DNA of 64,000 nt from Dromiciops gliroides (taxonomy: Eukaryota > Chordata > Mammalia > Microbiotheria > Microbiotheriidae), in assembly GCF_019393635.1 (NCBI RefSeq), contig NC_057863.1, forward strand, positions 641,326,306-641,390,305, read 5' to 3'. The notes below the pieces were generated by a model that saw nothing but the letters and a program-made list of their open reading frames with translations, was not told the DNA's origin and searched no databases. Positions 1-13,400 of the stretch are shown one piece after another. The position numbers were made by a program, and so were the translations under genes. The stretch's first letter is position 1, and every line of letters starts with the position of its first letter.

Positions 1-1293
1 TTAATGAAGCGGCTTGGGCAGGCTAGGCTGCTCTTGTAGCAGCTGCTCCCCCACCCCTCCCCATGGCCTCAGGACAGTCAGTGCTGGGGGGGGGGCTGCA
101 CAGGGGCCTCAGTTTCCTCTTCTGTAAAGCCCCCTTTGGGCAGGCTTATGCACCAAGACCCAAGGTAGCACCTCCCCTCAGGACCTTCAGGAAAAAGTTT
201 GGGAAGTGAGCTGGAACTGGAAGGGATCCAATTTTACCTGAGGAGGAAACTGAGGCACAGGGGTGGGTGGGGTACCTTGTCCGGGGACATGGGAGCCAGG
301 TGATCACAGAATCAGAGATGAGGGTGCCAGAAAGCCTCTCAGGCCTTCACCCTCAGGTATGACGGCACCCGCTGAAGGTTTTGAGTGGCCAAGCTGGGTT
401 TGAACCCAGTTCCTTTCTCCATAGCCAAGCAGGAAGGCCCTTATAAGAGGAGACACTTGAATGCAGCAAGAGATTTTAAGAGGAAGGGGGCAGCACTGGA
501 GCAGAGGACCCTGGTGTATGTGTCTGTGTCTGTGTCTGTATGTGTGTGTGTGTGTGTGCGCGCGCGCGCGTGTGCACACAGGTGACTACAGGTGTGTGTA
601 TGTGCTGGAGCCCGGCCGGCCGTCTCCTGTTGGGCACCCTGTGCACAGGGAGCCCCTCCCTCCTTGGCCAGCAGGTGGTGCTGTTACCCAGCACAAGGGG
701 GGTAGGAGGGGGGAGGGAGCAGCCTCCTTGCGTGGCATTGCTCCAGGCAGGGACCAGGGCAGAATTGGAAATGTGCTTCTGCCAGATAACGAGTGGCTGG
801 CGCTCGCCGCAGGCACTGGGGGAGCCCGCTCCAGCCCCCTCCTCACCTCCCTCAGCCTCCCTGGCCTAGAAAGTACATTAAAAATGTAGGAGTGATGGGG
901 AGGGGGAGCCTGAGGAGGAGTTTCAAGGCCCCCCCTTCCCCAGGGGAGGGGGGGAGTCAAGCCTCTTTTCTAGAAGCAGCTGGGATGGGGTGGGGGCCGA
1001 TTTGCAGCCTCTCTCCCAGCGCTGGGGGTTCAGATGCCCAGCTTGTACATTCCTGGCAGCAGAGGCCTGCGTTATAAGGGGAGCTCCTCCAGGGATGGCT
1101 TCCCCGCCCCAGGCCTCAGTTTCTTTCTCTGTAAAATGGATGGGCTCCAGATCTAGGCTCCCCCAGGAAAGCTAAAAGGGAGGGGGTGGCCAACTGTCTG
1201 TCTCTAGATGAATCTGAGCCGCTTCAGGCCCGTGGGGTGGGGTCGCCCCCTGGAAGCAAGCCCTGCCCTCACTCTTGTTTTCCCCTTGACCAG
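1..1293. other. NOC2L intron (partial), no exon seen
   Basis: The window opens inside a NOC2L intron. I looked for the preceding exon (the part before the LVPTARF exon) and did not find it here. The stretch holds an old MIR-like remnant (about 200-430), a GT/GC dinucleotide tract and GC-rich unique sequence. Reading frames in it are not supported by any family. Confidence 0.7.
511..600. repeat. GT/GC microsatellite
   Basis: A run of TGTCTGTG, then TG, then CGCGCG units followed by TGTGCACACA. The alternating purine-pyrimidine tract, with a CG core near 557-570, is of the kind that can form Z-DNA. It gives rise to spurious cysteine/valine or histidine/threonine reading frames. Confidence 0.9.
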
Positions 1294-1405
1294 GCTGGTG
1301 CCCACAGCCCGTTTCTACCCACTGCGCATGCACTGCATCCGGGCCCTGACGCTGCTCTCCGAGAGTACGGGCACCTTCATCCCCATCCTGCCCTTCATCC
1401 TGGAG
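1294..1405 (+). CDS. NOC2L: NOC2L exon ([14 protein letters not shown]...)
   Basis: 112 bp: one base completing a split codon plus 37 codons. The acceptor is TTGACCAG before 1294 and the donor is GAG|GTGAGT at 1406. The translation [20 protein letters not shown]... ends ILPFILE and is nearly identical to human NOC2L ([14 protein letters not shown]...). Differences are conservative, such as [10 protein letters not shown] for SGSSGAFIPV. Confidence 0.95.
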
Positions 1406-4400
1406 GTGAGTGAGACCTGTACAGGCAGAGGGATGTGGGCACCAGGCGAGCAGTGAGCATGTGCCCGGATCCGCCCAGCGGGTACCTCTAGCTCTCCTCA
1501 GACACGGGTGTCTAGTGGGCAGTGAGCATGTGCCTGGGTCTGCCCAGCAGGCACATCCAGCTTTTATTCTTGGACACAGGTGCCTAGTGGGCAGTGGGTA
1601 CTTAGGCAGAGACATGGGTGCCAGGCAGGCAGACCTGGGCATGTGCTCACCACTCTCATGTGATCTGAGGTGTGTCCAGGCTCTGCTGCTTTTGCCAAGT
1701 GGCCAGTTCCAGGTGTGGTTCTTGTAGGTGGGGTGTCATGGGCCCAGATGGACGATGTACAGAGAGGTGTTAGGACGCCCACCCTGGCCTGTGGCCTTCA
1801 TCTCGTGTATGGCAATCAAAGGGCTGGCTTGCTTTGGAGGCCTCCGTCATGGGCCCAGACAGATGCCAGCAGGCTTGGGGACTTGGTTTCCATTTGGTTC
1901 TCCCTGATGAAGGCCTTCCCCTGTGCTCATCACCGTGCCAAGGCCTGGGGACACCCACCAAACAGGCCCTGGCCTCGGGGCTCCCATTCCCGTCTGTCAC
2001 CAGCCCCCAGCATCTGACGGAGGCTCGGCTCTCCTCCATTGAACACTTTCACGGTGGCGTCCCATGCTTTGTATGGATGGGAGCCATGGTCCCCTTGGAG
2101 TCTGGGATCTGGCCACAGGGCTCCCCCTCCCTCTCTTGGGCCCCCAGCCCCAGGCTTCGGAGCAGGCTAAGAGCCCGCCCGCCGGAAGGCCCTGTGAGCA
2201 GAGGCCGGGCACGCTGCCAGGGCCGCGGTCACCCCGCGGGAAGGAAGGAGGGTGGGGGTGGGAGAGCAGGCCAGCCAAACCCCAGACTCGCTCCCGTCGG
2301 TTCTGCCGAGGCTCGAGCCCTTGTGGTTTCATGCTGTAAACGTCCGTCGGAAACCACATCCTCCCCACCAGTGGGAGCCAGCAGTGCCGCCACCGCCATG
2401 TGTAAATCTCCCACCTCAGGGCCCTTGCTCCCGTGGCCCCACCAGCCTCACCAGGCGCTGGCTTCCCCGGCTCCTTGTCATTCTTTCTGCCTTGCTCTGC
2501 CTGTCCTGTCCTGTGCTATCTTGTCCTGTCCTCTCCACACACGTGCAGGGCAGGGCCCCCAGCAGGCCCTACCGGGCACCGGGAGCTTCCTCCCACAGCC
2601 TCTTGCCACATCCGTCGTCGTCCCTGCCGGAGCACCTGGGTGTGGAGGTGCCCTCGCTTCCTTCCTCCCCTTCCCCCCCTTCCTCCCCCAAGCCCACAGG
2701 CTCAGCCTCAGCCTCAGAGTGATAAAGGGCAGAGCTGTGTCTCTGGGAATCGATTTATTATTAATCGGCCTAGCTGCTTTTCATTTAGAGTCTGGCCCCG
2801 CTTTCATCCTGGGCTGTGGCTGTGCCAGCGCAGGGGGAGCTCAGCTCGGGGCCTTTCCCTGCTTGGGGCCCCCTCCCCCCAGAACATGCCCCATGGCCCC
2901 TCCAGTTGGACGGCCTGACTTTTCTGATGGGGCTGGGGGCAGAGGAGAGGTCTCCAGGCCACCACAGACAGCTGCCTCCCCACTCCATTGGTCAGGGAGG
3001 GAAGGGACGCCTCCTCAGGCAGTGTGGTATAGGAGGTAGGGCCCAGGCCTGGTGGCACAGGAGCGGGCACCGGATCCTGCCCTACACCATCCCCACATGG
3101 ACTCGCAGTCTTGGTTTCCTACATGGTGAAATGGGGATAATTCTAGCACCTCCCTCCCGGGACGGTCATGAGAATCATGTGAAACAGTGTGCATTAAGCA
3201 CTTTGTACCCATCTGGGCCAGGAGAGAACAAGCCGGGCTTTGGGGTGGGGAGGACACAAGAGGAAGTTCTACTTTATGTTGGGCGGGGTCTTGGGCTTGA
3301 CCCTGGAACCCCCCACCCTCCCCTTCCTCAGGCCTCCCCTGTTCCAGCTCCCTCCTGCCTCCTTCCCCCTCCCCAGCTCCCTCCCTCTGCCTGCCTCCCC
3401 CTCCCCTACTCTCTTCTTCTGTCTCCCTCCCTCCCCATCCCCTCCCCAGTGACCCTGGGAGCGTGTCAGCGGTGGCTGAGGACACAGGGGCCTGTCTGTC
3501 GAGTCAGCCGCCGCCTCTGATGCGGCGACCTGGGCGATCAATGCCATTTGGACGAAAGACATAATCGTGTCTAACGAGGTTTGTAGCATTGATTATCCAG
3601 GTAGGGACGTTTAATTTTTTATTTCCACAAGCTGCTGAGAAAATCGCCCTGGCTCCCAGCTGATCCTCTGCTGAGCTGGAGGCAGCCCCGGGTGGGGGTG
3701 GGGAGAGGCCCCACTTCCCTGCTAAGACCCAGGGAGCTCAGGGGAGCATTGATGCGGGTGACCGTTATGGCGATCATGTGGTGATCATTGGCAGCACTTA
3801 CACAATGCTTTAATATTTGGAGAGTGCTGTCATTGTCCCTGGTTTACAGATGAGGAAACTGAGCCAGCCAGATGTTAAGTGACTTGCCCAGGATCACACA
3901 GCTAGTAAATGTCTGAGGCAGGATTTGAATTCAGCTCCTCCTGACTCCAGGCCCCACACTCCATGCATTTCACCACCAGCTATCTACCAGTAGTGCTTGA
4001 TAGGAAGACTGGAAGAACCTCTGCCTTTACTGGTGCATTGTTGGGGCTATTGCAAGCCTCCCTGGTTCATCACAGCCCCTGAGAAAAGCATGGGCTGCTG
4101 GGACTTCTGTGGGAGAAATGTCCATTTGTCCGGGGCAGGGGGTGCTTCCAGTCTTGCTGGCTCTTGGTTACAGCCTGGAGCTAGAGGAGAATGCAGGAGG
4201 TGGGTGATAACCTATAAATAACAAGAATAGGAGCTTGGTTATTCTGCTACCAACTGGTGGCTACCAAAGCATGGCAGCCCGGTCTTGACTTGCCAACCTG
4301 TTTCTCCATCTGTCAAGTGAGGTGTTAGGTTAGTGGAGCAGAGGGGTCCTGGGTAGTGGCTACCTTGCACACATGACCAGCTGCAGGATGTGTGCCCACT

Positions 4401-7400
4401 GCTTATGAGGGTCACCGCCAGCCGTTGGTCACCCCCCGTGGATTGGGAGGGAAGCTGGGCAAGGGTGAGGGGTGGGTCTGGGAGTCAGCTGACTCATCGG
4501 GGTTCCTCTGATCCCGTGGGACACTCACCGAAGGAGGGGCTACCACCTTTCCTCTCCCCATGGTGCTTAGCTCAGCGAGGTAGACGCAGTAGACGTTTGT
4601 TTGGTTTGACTTTGTTTTGTGGGCACGTGGGTAGTGTGGCGAGAGACCTGGGACTGAGAGGCCAGGAGGAGGATCCTAGGGGCTGCCAAGAGCTGGGGTA
4701 CCCAGAGGGTCGGTGGCACTTGGCTGTCCCTCCTGTCCTCTCCCCGTGGAGCTCCTGAGCAGACAGGCTGCCAGCCGAGGGGAGCTCTGCACGTCAAGCC
4801 CGTGCAGCTCTTGGGTCTGTGTCAGGTCACTGAGTACTGGGCCTCCTTCACTGCAGATTTTCCACCAAGTGGACTTCAACAAGAAGCCTGGACGGATGAG
4901 CTCCAAGCCCATCAACTTTGCTGTAGTCCTAAAACTCTCCACTGTCAACCTTCAGGAGAAGGCATACCGGGTAAGACTAGCCCCACCCTGGAGCACAGAG
5001 GGGAGACAGAAGGGAGATCAGTGCAGAGTTCTCCACTGGGCTTCAAAAAATCAATAGCCTAAGTTTAGGCCAGAGAGGGCAGGGCTGCACAGCGATCTCG
5101 GTGGAGAAGACCTGTGGCTTCCAGGGGAGTGCAAGCACTGTGACACGGCAGCGAACAAAGCGGATGTGATTGTCAGCCATCCCTGAGCGAGAGGCTGTGT
5201 CCAGGCCAGAGGGCTACACTTGTTCACTTCTTTTTTTTGTGAGGCAATGAGGGTTAAGTGACTTGCCCAGGGTCACACAGGTAGTGTCAAGTGTCCGAGG
5301 CCGGATTTGAACTCAGGTCCTCCTGAATCCAGGGTCGGTGCTTTATCCACTGCACCACCTAGCTGCCCCTACTTGTTCACTTCTGAAAAATCACAGACGA
5401 GAACCCCATAGAAGTTGAGGACGTGGGATCGTCCTGTGCAAGGGTCACTTGAAGATTTGGGGGCGATGTTGAACCTGAGGGCTCTTGAGGGGGCAAGGAC
5501 CTGACTTGTCCTACTTGAGGAGCCAGGGGGCCGGTGAGGGAGTGAGCTGCTTCTGGAAGGCCTCTGAGGTCGCCCATGGCCTGGCAGTAGCTCTCCATGC
5601 CAGGCTGGCACAGGCGACCTCTCGGAGCAGAGGCTGGATGATGTGACCACCCATCAGAGAGGCTATCAGAGGGCTTCCTGTCCCAGGCCAGGCATGAGCG
5701 CTTAGAGACTGGGTGGTCCTGGGCATGACAGGCATGAGTCCCCACCACTGGGCAGCCTTAACTAAGGGGGGAATCACTGTCTCTGGGCCTGTGGGCACAG
5801 CTGTCCACAGAGGGGCTCTTGGGAGGCTAGGGAGCCACAGCTTGCCACTGGCCCCGGGTGACCAACGCTCCAAAGGGCGAAGTCCCAGGGCCTGGGGGGC
5901 TCTGCCCTAAAAGAGCTCACTGGGGGTGAGACAGGACCCCAGGCTCACACCAGGAGGGACCTACAGCAATGAGGACCAACCCCTGCATTTGACCAAGGGG
6001 CCCAGGCCACTGGCGGGACCTCAGATCCCAGGACTAGGTCAGGAGAACAGGCAGGGTCACTGAGGGAGAGAAAGAGGGCTTAGAGGCAGCTCCAGAGAGA
6101 GTGAGGGGCCTGGAGTTGGGAAGGCCTGAGAGACCCTGGGCCAGTACTTAGCCTGGCTTCCTTATCAGTAAAATGGGGAAGGGGTCTGTGAAAGGCAAGT
6201 GAGAGAGCGCCTGCCCCTCCCTCGGGGAGCTACTTGTTGCCCACCGCTCACCCCTCCCCTGGGGCTGAGCCCGTCTCATCTACTTGCAGGACGGCCTGAT
6301 AGAGCAGCTCTATGACCTGAGCCTGGAGTACCTGCACAGCCAGGCCTGTGCCATTGGCTTCCCAGAGCTGGCCTTGCCCGCCGTCATCCAGGTGAGGGGG
6401 TGCCATCCATGCTGGGGCAGGGATGGGACGGGACGGGGTTGGGGAGACACCTGCTCCAGGCCTGCCCAGTGGTGCAGGGGATGAAGGGCTGCCAGGGTGT
6501 CTTCAGGGAGGCATCAAGGTGGGTGGGGCCAACCTGCGGTGAGGCTGGGGGGCCTCCACCCACCTCCTCCTTCTGCTCTTGGCCAAAAGCTGAGGAGGAG
6601 CTCCAGGGCCTGGTCTCCTTCAGTGGAAAGAGGCTGGGCCGGCCGGCTGCCTTCTCTGGCCGACAGGCTGACCCACCAGTGAACCTCGGGAGCAGACTCC
6701 ACCCCGGCACCGGCCCAGCCAGGCCACAGGGCTGAGGGGTGGCGGGAGGACGACCCAGTGTCTCATGGGGTCATGGGAGCTGCCTCAAACTCTGGCTCCC
6801 AGCCTTGACCACCTTTGTGAATCATTCTGTTTACACGTGCTGATCAGACACCTACTGTGTGCCAGGCAGCCTGATCAGACACCTACTGTGTGCCGAGCAC
6901 ACTGCAGTGCCAGATGATACCTGCCCTCTGGGAGCTTACTTTCTAATGGGGAACTAAATGGGGACATGGACAAAAAAGTTTAAAGACAAGGAGGGAGGTC
7001 ATTTTGTCCCTCAGGAAACAGCAACTTGTCCTGCCTGTGGGCAGTGAATGGCCCTGGTTCCCCCTGTGCATTGTCGCTGAGGGGTGGAGGTTGGGCAGCC
7101 AAACCAGGTGGACCCCAGGGCTGGAGACAGGAAAGCTGGGGGCGGCCTGGCTCCCATCCAGAAGGGGGTGACTGGGACATCAGCACCCCCCTCCCCCCGC
7201 CTTCCTGTCCCTTCCTGCAGGAGAAGACTCGGCTAGGCTTAGGCCTGGGCCAAGTGTGGGCCCCCCGCCCCCGTCGCCTCCGTCTCCCCATCCCCATGTG
7301 TCTGTCTGCTCCCCTCCCTCCCCCTCAAAGGTCAGTTTGTTCAGCGCCCCAGATGTTTCCGATCAGGGGGAGGCCCTGGGTCTCTTACAGGAAGGCGGCT

Positions 7401-10400
7401 AGCAGGGGGTGGGGGTGGGGGCGGCCGCCTGCGGTCCCTGCTGGCAGCCGCTGTCACTGTTTAGCCCTGGCAGGCCGACAGAGTCGATCCCACTAATCAC
7501 AGGTCTGCCCAGCGGGAGATGGCGCACGCTAATCACACACACACACACGCACACGCACACGCACACGCACACGCACATGCACACCCCCAGTCATGATAGT
7601 CTCACATACCTGATCACACAGAGGCTGACAGTGTCAGCCTGTCTCTGTCACACACGCATAGCCCTCTGGTCCCCTCCTGCACATGACACCTCTCACAGAG
7701 CCTCCAGCCTGGCCTGGGTCTCCCCTTCCCCATGGAAGGATCTGCTCCTGGGCCAGGCCCCCAACATCTAGCCGTGGGAGGGTCAGGCTGGGCCCCATCA
7801 TGGAGAGCCCTCCCTCACCTCCCCTCTATCACCTCCCCTCCCTCTCCCTCTCCTCCCCTCTATCACCTCCCCTTCCTTTCCTCCCCCTCCATCACCTCAC
7901 CTCCCTCTCCCTCTCCTCCCCTCCATCCCCCTCCCTCTCCTCCCCCTTCCTCTCCTCCCCCCTCTTCCCTCTTCTCTTTTTCCTCTTTGACCTTCAGACC
8001 ATCAGTTTCCTTTCTTAGAATGAGAACCTATTTACTTGTGTTGTGGGGGACAGAACCGAGGGAGCAGCCCCCTGCCCCAGGGGCCACTGAGGTACAGCCT
8101 CAATCGATCCCCACACATTTCAGCACCTACTATGCGCCAGGCCTGTGAGGAAGTAGCTCCTGCCCTCCAGAGCCTTACATTCTGTCGGGGGAGACAGCGC
8201 ATTCACCTGTCCAGACAGAATTCAGGGGTGCTAGTGGCCGGGGCACAGCCTGAGTTCTGAGGGATCCCAAGAGATGGGGCATGTTGGGGCTTGGGACAGC
8301 CTGTGCCCTGCTCCAGGGGCAGGAGATGGGCCCTCTCCTGCCTGTGAGGGTGAGGAAGAAGGCCGGTCACAGGATATGTAGGAGAGGGAGGTCCAGGAGA
8401 GGCGCTGTGTCATGAAGAGCTTTGAATAAACAAGCTCATTTGGGGTCCTAGCGGCAATGGGGGGCTACTAGAGTTTTGGGGGCAGAGGGAGGAGGCACGG
8501 ACGCCCCTGGGAGCTGGCAATTGTGTGACGGAGTGGGGGCAGGCTTTGGGAGGGCCCCTGCGGTGGTGCAGGTGTGAGGATGAGCCATCCACCCTGGGGA
8601 GGCTGAGGAGGGTCACTGGGCTTGTGACCCTGGGGTCAGGAGGAAAGGGCTGTGTGGAACAGAAAATCCCGTCATTCCCTGTGTCCTGGGCCAGGGAGGA
8701 GCCCCAGCATGTCCAGGCTGTGGGTAGCATCCCTCGGGCCCGGCATCCAGGAGGTGCCCGCCTCTCCTGACCTCCACAGGCTCTCCACTCACCCTGGCCC
8801 GCTGTTGGCTCTCAGGGAACCTGGCTGGGAGTTGTGGGGACACGTCAGGGTCTTTCAGAGAACAAGCTTGGGAACATCGGAGCATGAATGTGGCCCCTTC
8901 CCATCCAGGGCCCATCCGCACCTCCCGCTGCCCTCGGCATGCCCTAGGTCACTCAGGCACACTCGGGCCAGCTCCCACAGCCAGACCAGGGTCGCTTGGC
9001 CCACTTAGGATGGCGAGTCCCCAGTCTTTGGTGGCATCATGTCCAAGGTCACTTGGGCCCAGAGACCCTCAGACTGGCTCACAGTTCCTTTCCCTGGGGA
9101 GTCACTGACTGTGGCCAGGCTGTGTCTTGGGGGCGGGGGTGGGGTCAGGAGAGAGCCCTCCTCTGCCCCTGCCTTGGCCCCCAGAGTGGGGAGATTTGGG
9201 GGAATCTGCCCCGGGAAATAGTAAAAGCCTTTAGCTCTCCCCCTTCCTGTTTGCTGCGACAGTTCAAATCCTTCCTGAAGGAGTGCAAAGTTGCCAACTA
9301 CTGTAAGCAGATCCGGCAGCTGCTGGAGAAGGTGCAGGACAACGTCACGTACATTTCCAGCCGGCGTCAGAAGGCCACCTTCGGTGTGTCCAACCGGCAA
9401 GCTGTGGTCAGTCCCTGCGTGAGCTGACGGGGGGAGTGGGCACGGGGAAGGGGGCAGGGAGCAGGCACAGGGAAGGGGCAGGGAGCAGGCACAGAGGGGG
9501 GCAGCACGGAGGGGGCAGGGAGCGGGGCCAGGGAGCAGGCACGGGGGGGGGGGGTGGTGTGGTGGCAGGGAGCGGGCATGGGGGGAGCAGGCGCAGAGGG
9601 GAGCAGCAGGGAGTGGGCATAGGATGGGGGACATGGAGCCAGAGAATCCAAAAGCTGGGCTTGTCTGGAGGAGCAGAAGAGGGCTTTTAAAAGGCCTGGG
9701 GCACCTCTACCCACTGCAGTTGGGGGTGTGGGGGAATGGTGCTGCCGCCTCTGCCCCAGAGTCTTGAGTGCTTGTAGATCCCAGGAAGCCTGTTGGTGTC
9801 CGCAGCCTCCTCGCTTGACCAGCCTTTGTCCCCTGGAGGCTCCCTTGGCTTCCTCCTGGCTATAGGCTGCCATCCCACTTATCTGGGCTTCTCTTTGGGG
9901 CCTGCAGGGGGCTTTGGATACCTTCCTGGGCCTCGTGGAGTTATCTGGGTTTGGGGCCTGGCACCCCTACCCGTTCCCTACCAACCTCTGAGTGGGTGGG
10001 GGAGGAGGTGGAGCTGGACCCCCCTCTTCTCAGGCCTGGCAGTGCCCCAGATAGGAAGGCTCCTGTGGGATGCAAGCTGGGGCACTGAGAGAATAGCTGA
10101 GCATTCATAAATACCAAGGGGAAAGCGGGGGCAGGCCCTGGGCCTGCCAAATGCCAGCTCTGGACCAAGAGGCCCTGGCCACGGCTGCTCCTCAGGATGC
10201 CCTCTGTCTGTATCTGGCCGCTTTGGGGGTCACCGAGTGCAGCGTGAGGTCCTGGGGCCCTCCCGAGGAGAGGCCCGGGATCTGAGGCCAAGGCTGTGTC
10301 CACAGGATGCCTGGGAGAAGCAGGTGCGGGCCGAGGGCACGCCTCTCACCAGGTACTACAACCACTGGAAGAAGCTGAGAGAGAAGGAGATTCTCATGGA

Positions 10401-13400
10401 GATCAGCGGCAAAGAGAGGGTGAGGGTCCTGGGGGGCAGGGGCGGGCAGAGCCACCAGCAGGCTGCCCTGGGGGACAGGGGGCCCTCCCTCCTGCACTCT
10501 CTCTGACTTAAGGGGAAACACGCAGAGCGCACATGTGTGCAGACATTCCAAATAGACACACAGTAACACACCCCAGACACGCCACATGGAAAAGCCCGTA
10601 CATAGGGACGGCACACCACAGATACCCACAATGCAGACAGACACACAGTGTTCGGACACACCAACCACAACACATACCATGTGTGCACACACAAGCGGAG
10701 CGTGTGTGCAGACATTCCATGCACACACCACACGCAGCACACATGCTCAGTGCACACACACACTCTCCCACGCACAGACACACTCCCCCCAGCTCTCTCC
10801 AGGCTGTGGGAAGCACCCGTGTGCTGAGTCAGCATCCTTGCTGTGTTTTTCACCAGGCCCCTGGAGCTGGGGGGAGGCCCAGGAGGGCTCATTCTGTCCG
10901 TCCCACTCCCAGGCTGGGGCTGAGGGGCTGGGCCAGACAGGCCGGAGGGGGCTGGCTGGGAGGGAGCCTCAGCAGGGAGCTGGGCAGGAGATGCCAGGCT
11001 TGATTTGGTTTTCGATCTGTCTCCTGGGGTTGAGCAGGGAGAATGTCCCGGGGGGAGCATCGAATTAAGAACAGCTCAAAGGTCACACCCCTAGCCACCA
11101 GGCCTCGTCCCTTCCTCCCCATCTCGGCCGGGGGTCAGTGCAGGGGTGTCTGTAGCTGGAGGGCCTAGCGGTGGTTTATAGGTGGTTTATAGCTGCCCAC
11201 GGGGGTAATGATATGGGTAATTAAACCTGGGAGAAGATTGATGGGGGGGCTGCCCTGCCCTCCCCTAGATGGGCTCTCACCGGCCATCCCCGTCTGGCCT
11301 TTGTCTTCCCTTCAGCTAGAAGAGCTGAATTTCCCCGAGATCAAGCGACGGAGACCGGAGGACAGGAAGGAGGAGGACAAGAAGGAATTCAAGGATCTCT
11401 TTGACCTGGGCACCGACTCAGACGAGGACGAGGGGCTCTCAGTGAAAGGTAGGAAGCAGGGGCAGGGCCGGCCTCCCCCCTTCCCCCCCCGCCCCGATAA
11501 GCCGGGGCGGGGCAGCACGGGCAAGGGCCTGGAGGCCAGACTGGGCAAATGAGGATTGGCGAGCTCAGTGTGTGGCATGGAAAGGAGGGGCCTGGCCTTA
11601 GTACCAGGAGGCCCGGCTTCAGGGGGCCTCTGATGCAGAGGGACAGCCCCAGGCGAAGGGGATCTTCACACTGGGAATAACCTACTCCAGAGAAAGCAAA
11701 GGCTGGGGGGCAGAAGTGTGCCACTGACCCCACCAGGGTCAGTCTGCCTAGGGCTTGATGCCAAGTGTAAGAATGGAAGAGCGTGCTAGTGAGGGCTGGG
11801 TGGCCACTTGTTGGGGTGGTACGAGATCAGGTGGGACCACCATCCCTTCTAGATAGCAAAGACCTTCCTCTCCTCTTCCACCCTTGAACTGGACTAACTG
11901 TTCCCACTTCCTCTAACCAGTTGGCCAGTCCTTCAGCTAGCTCCCAGGCCACAGGTGGAAGGACATGAATTCTCAGTGGCAGGCCTGGGCCTGGGCCTGA
12001 TTATGGTCCTGGGTCTGGGTCTGGGCCTGGACGTGGGGCCTGGCCCTTGTGTCCAGAGCACCTGAGTTTTCCAAGACGTGGGAAGGAGGGAGGCCCCACT
12101 GGGCAGCAGCCTGTCTGAAAGTTGAAATAGATGGGGGGGGGGGGGGCGCTTCCAGGACTAGGTGATGATGGCTCCCATCATGCTCTGCTCTCAGCAGACC
12201 CTTCTGGAGTCCAGTGCACTCTTGGTGCCACAGCTTACGCTGGGGGGTCCAGTCCTGTGAGGGAGAGGGACGATGATGCCATGCCTGTCTCCAGTGCTTG
12301 GGATGATGCTTGGCCCCACAGGGCAAGACCCGGGGAGGGTGCAGAGAGGCACCTCCCTCGTGATGAGAGCCGTCCCAGTGCAGCCCTCACCACCCCAAGA
12401 GGCGAAGGGCTCCTCCTTACTACTGACCACTGGGCACCTTGTGGAGGGGACTCTGGGTAATGGGGGGAGGGAGCAGACTCGACCTAAGTGCCTGGTGCCC
12501 AGGGGGACAGCGTGGGCTCGATGCCTCTGCCAGCTCCTCCCGGGCTGACCCTCAGAGTGGTGGGCATGGGGGGCTCAGCCTCTGAGGCCACTGGGGGAGT
12601 GACAGAGAGAGCCTCAGACACTGGCCCAGGGGTGTCTTCCTCAGTTTACCTGGGCTTGGCTTTAGGTGTGAATCAGCATCTGAGAGAAGCTCTGCACATC
12701 CTCGTTCTCATGGTTTGGAGGGGTGGGAGTGAGAGGTCTTGGACCCAGGGGATAGAGAGTGGAAACCTGTCCAGTCTGTGCCATTCGTGAAGCGCCTACT
12801 GTGTGTGGGGAACTCTGCTGACTAGGCCCTGGCCCCAGGGAATGCCCGGGCAGACAGCTCTGTGGACGGGACAGACCAGAGACTATTAGCAAGGGGGGAG
12901 GCTTCCTTGGGCAGGGGGCAGCGGGGAGTCCAGCCAGGCAGGGCCCTGCAGGTGAGGAGAGGGAGAGAGCTCTGGACAGCCGAGGATGGGCAGGGGTCCC
13001 AGGATCTCAAAGCCCACTGAGGGTTTGGCATGAGGCTTGTGAAGCCAGCCCTGGAGGAGGCCCTGAGCCTATAGACTTTGGGGCTGGTGTGGGGAAGATG
13101 GGGCCACAGGCCTCCTCTGGTAGTCTTGGCTACCTCCTGCTTCTGGGCAGGGTAGGGAGCAGACACCTCCTTCTCTGGAGCCAGCCCTGCTTGGCTTGGG
13201 CTTCCTCTGCCACTGGCCTGGCCTTGCCTGAGCCCTTGGGGACACATAGCTGGAGGCTATTGGCAGGGGCAGCTCCCAGCCGGCCGCCTGGCACATCTCC
13301 CCCTCTGCCCCCAGCTACTCTTGCTTTAAATTGCTAAGAAGCTGTTGCCTCAGTTTCCTCCCTGGGCAGACATCCCACCTCCCCGGGTGTGTCTGTGTCT

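Larger units (their letters stand above)
1406..4856. other. NOC2L intron
   Basis: A 3.45-kb intron. It contains GC-rich unique sequence with shadow frames, two AT-rich conserved-looking islands (2720-2810 and 3520-3680), a C/T-rich stretch (3310-3450), and a MIR-type SINE at about 3780-3985. No exon is supported. Confidence 0.75.
6392..9262. other. NOC2L intron
   Basis: A 2.9-kb intron. It holds a 31-bp tandem duplication inside an old repeat (6840-6900), a CA microsatellite with adjacent TAATCAC motifs (7480-7590), a C/T-rich minisatellite (7800-7980), and two pieces of old dispersed repeat (8120-8210 and about 8380-8480). No exon seen. Confidence 0.75.

Noticed and set aside
1834..3039. 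401-codon open frame on the + strand
   Set aside because: Lies wholly in a GC-rich NOC2L intron; low-complexity Pro/Ser/Gly composition, no family resemblance, and other frames are equally open.
5369..5873. Overlapping antisense frames in a NOC2L intron
   Set aside because: No splice-consistent homology; the codons show no conservation signature and part of the region adjoins a SINE.
10515..10800. Regular CACAC-spaced repeats resembling an array
   Set aside because: Decayed CA simple sequence without constant repeats and unique spacers; not a CRISPR-like array, and the window is vertebrate.
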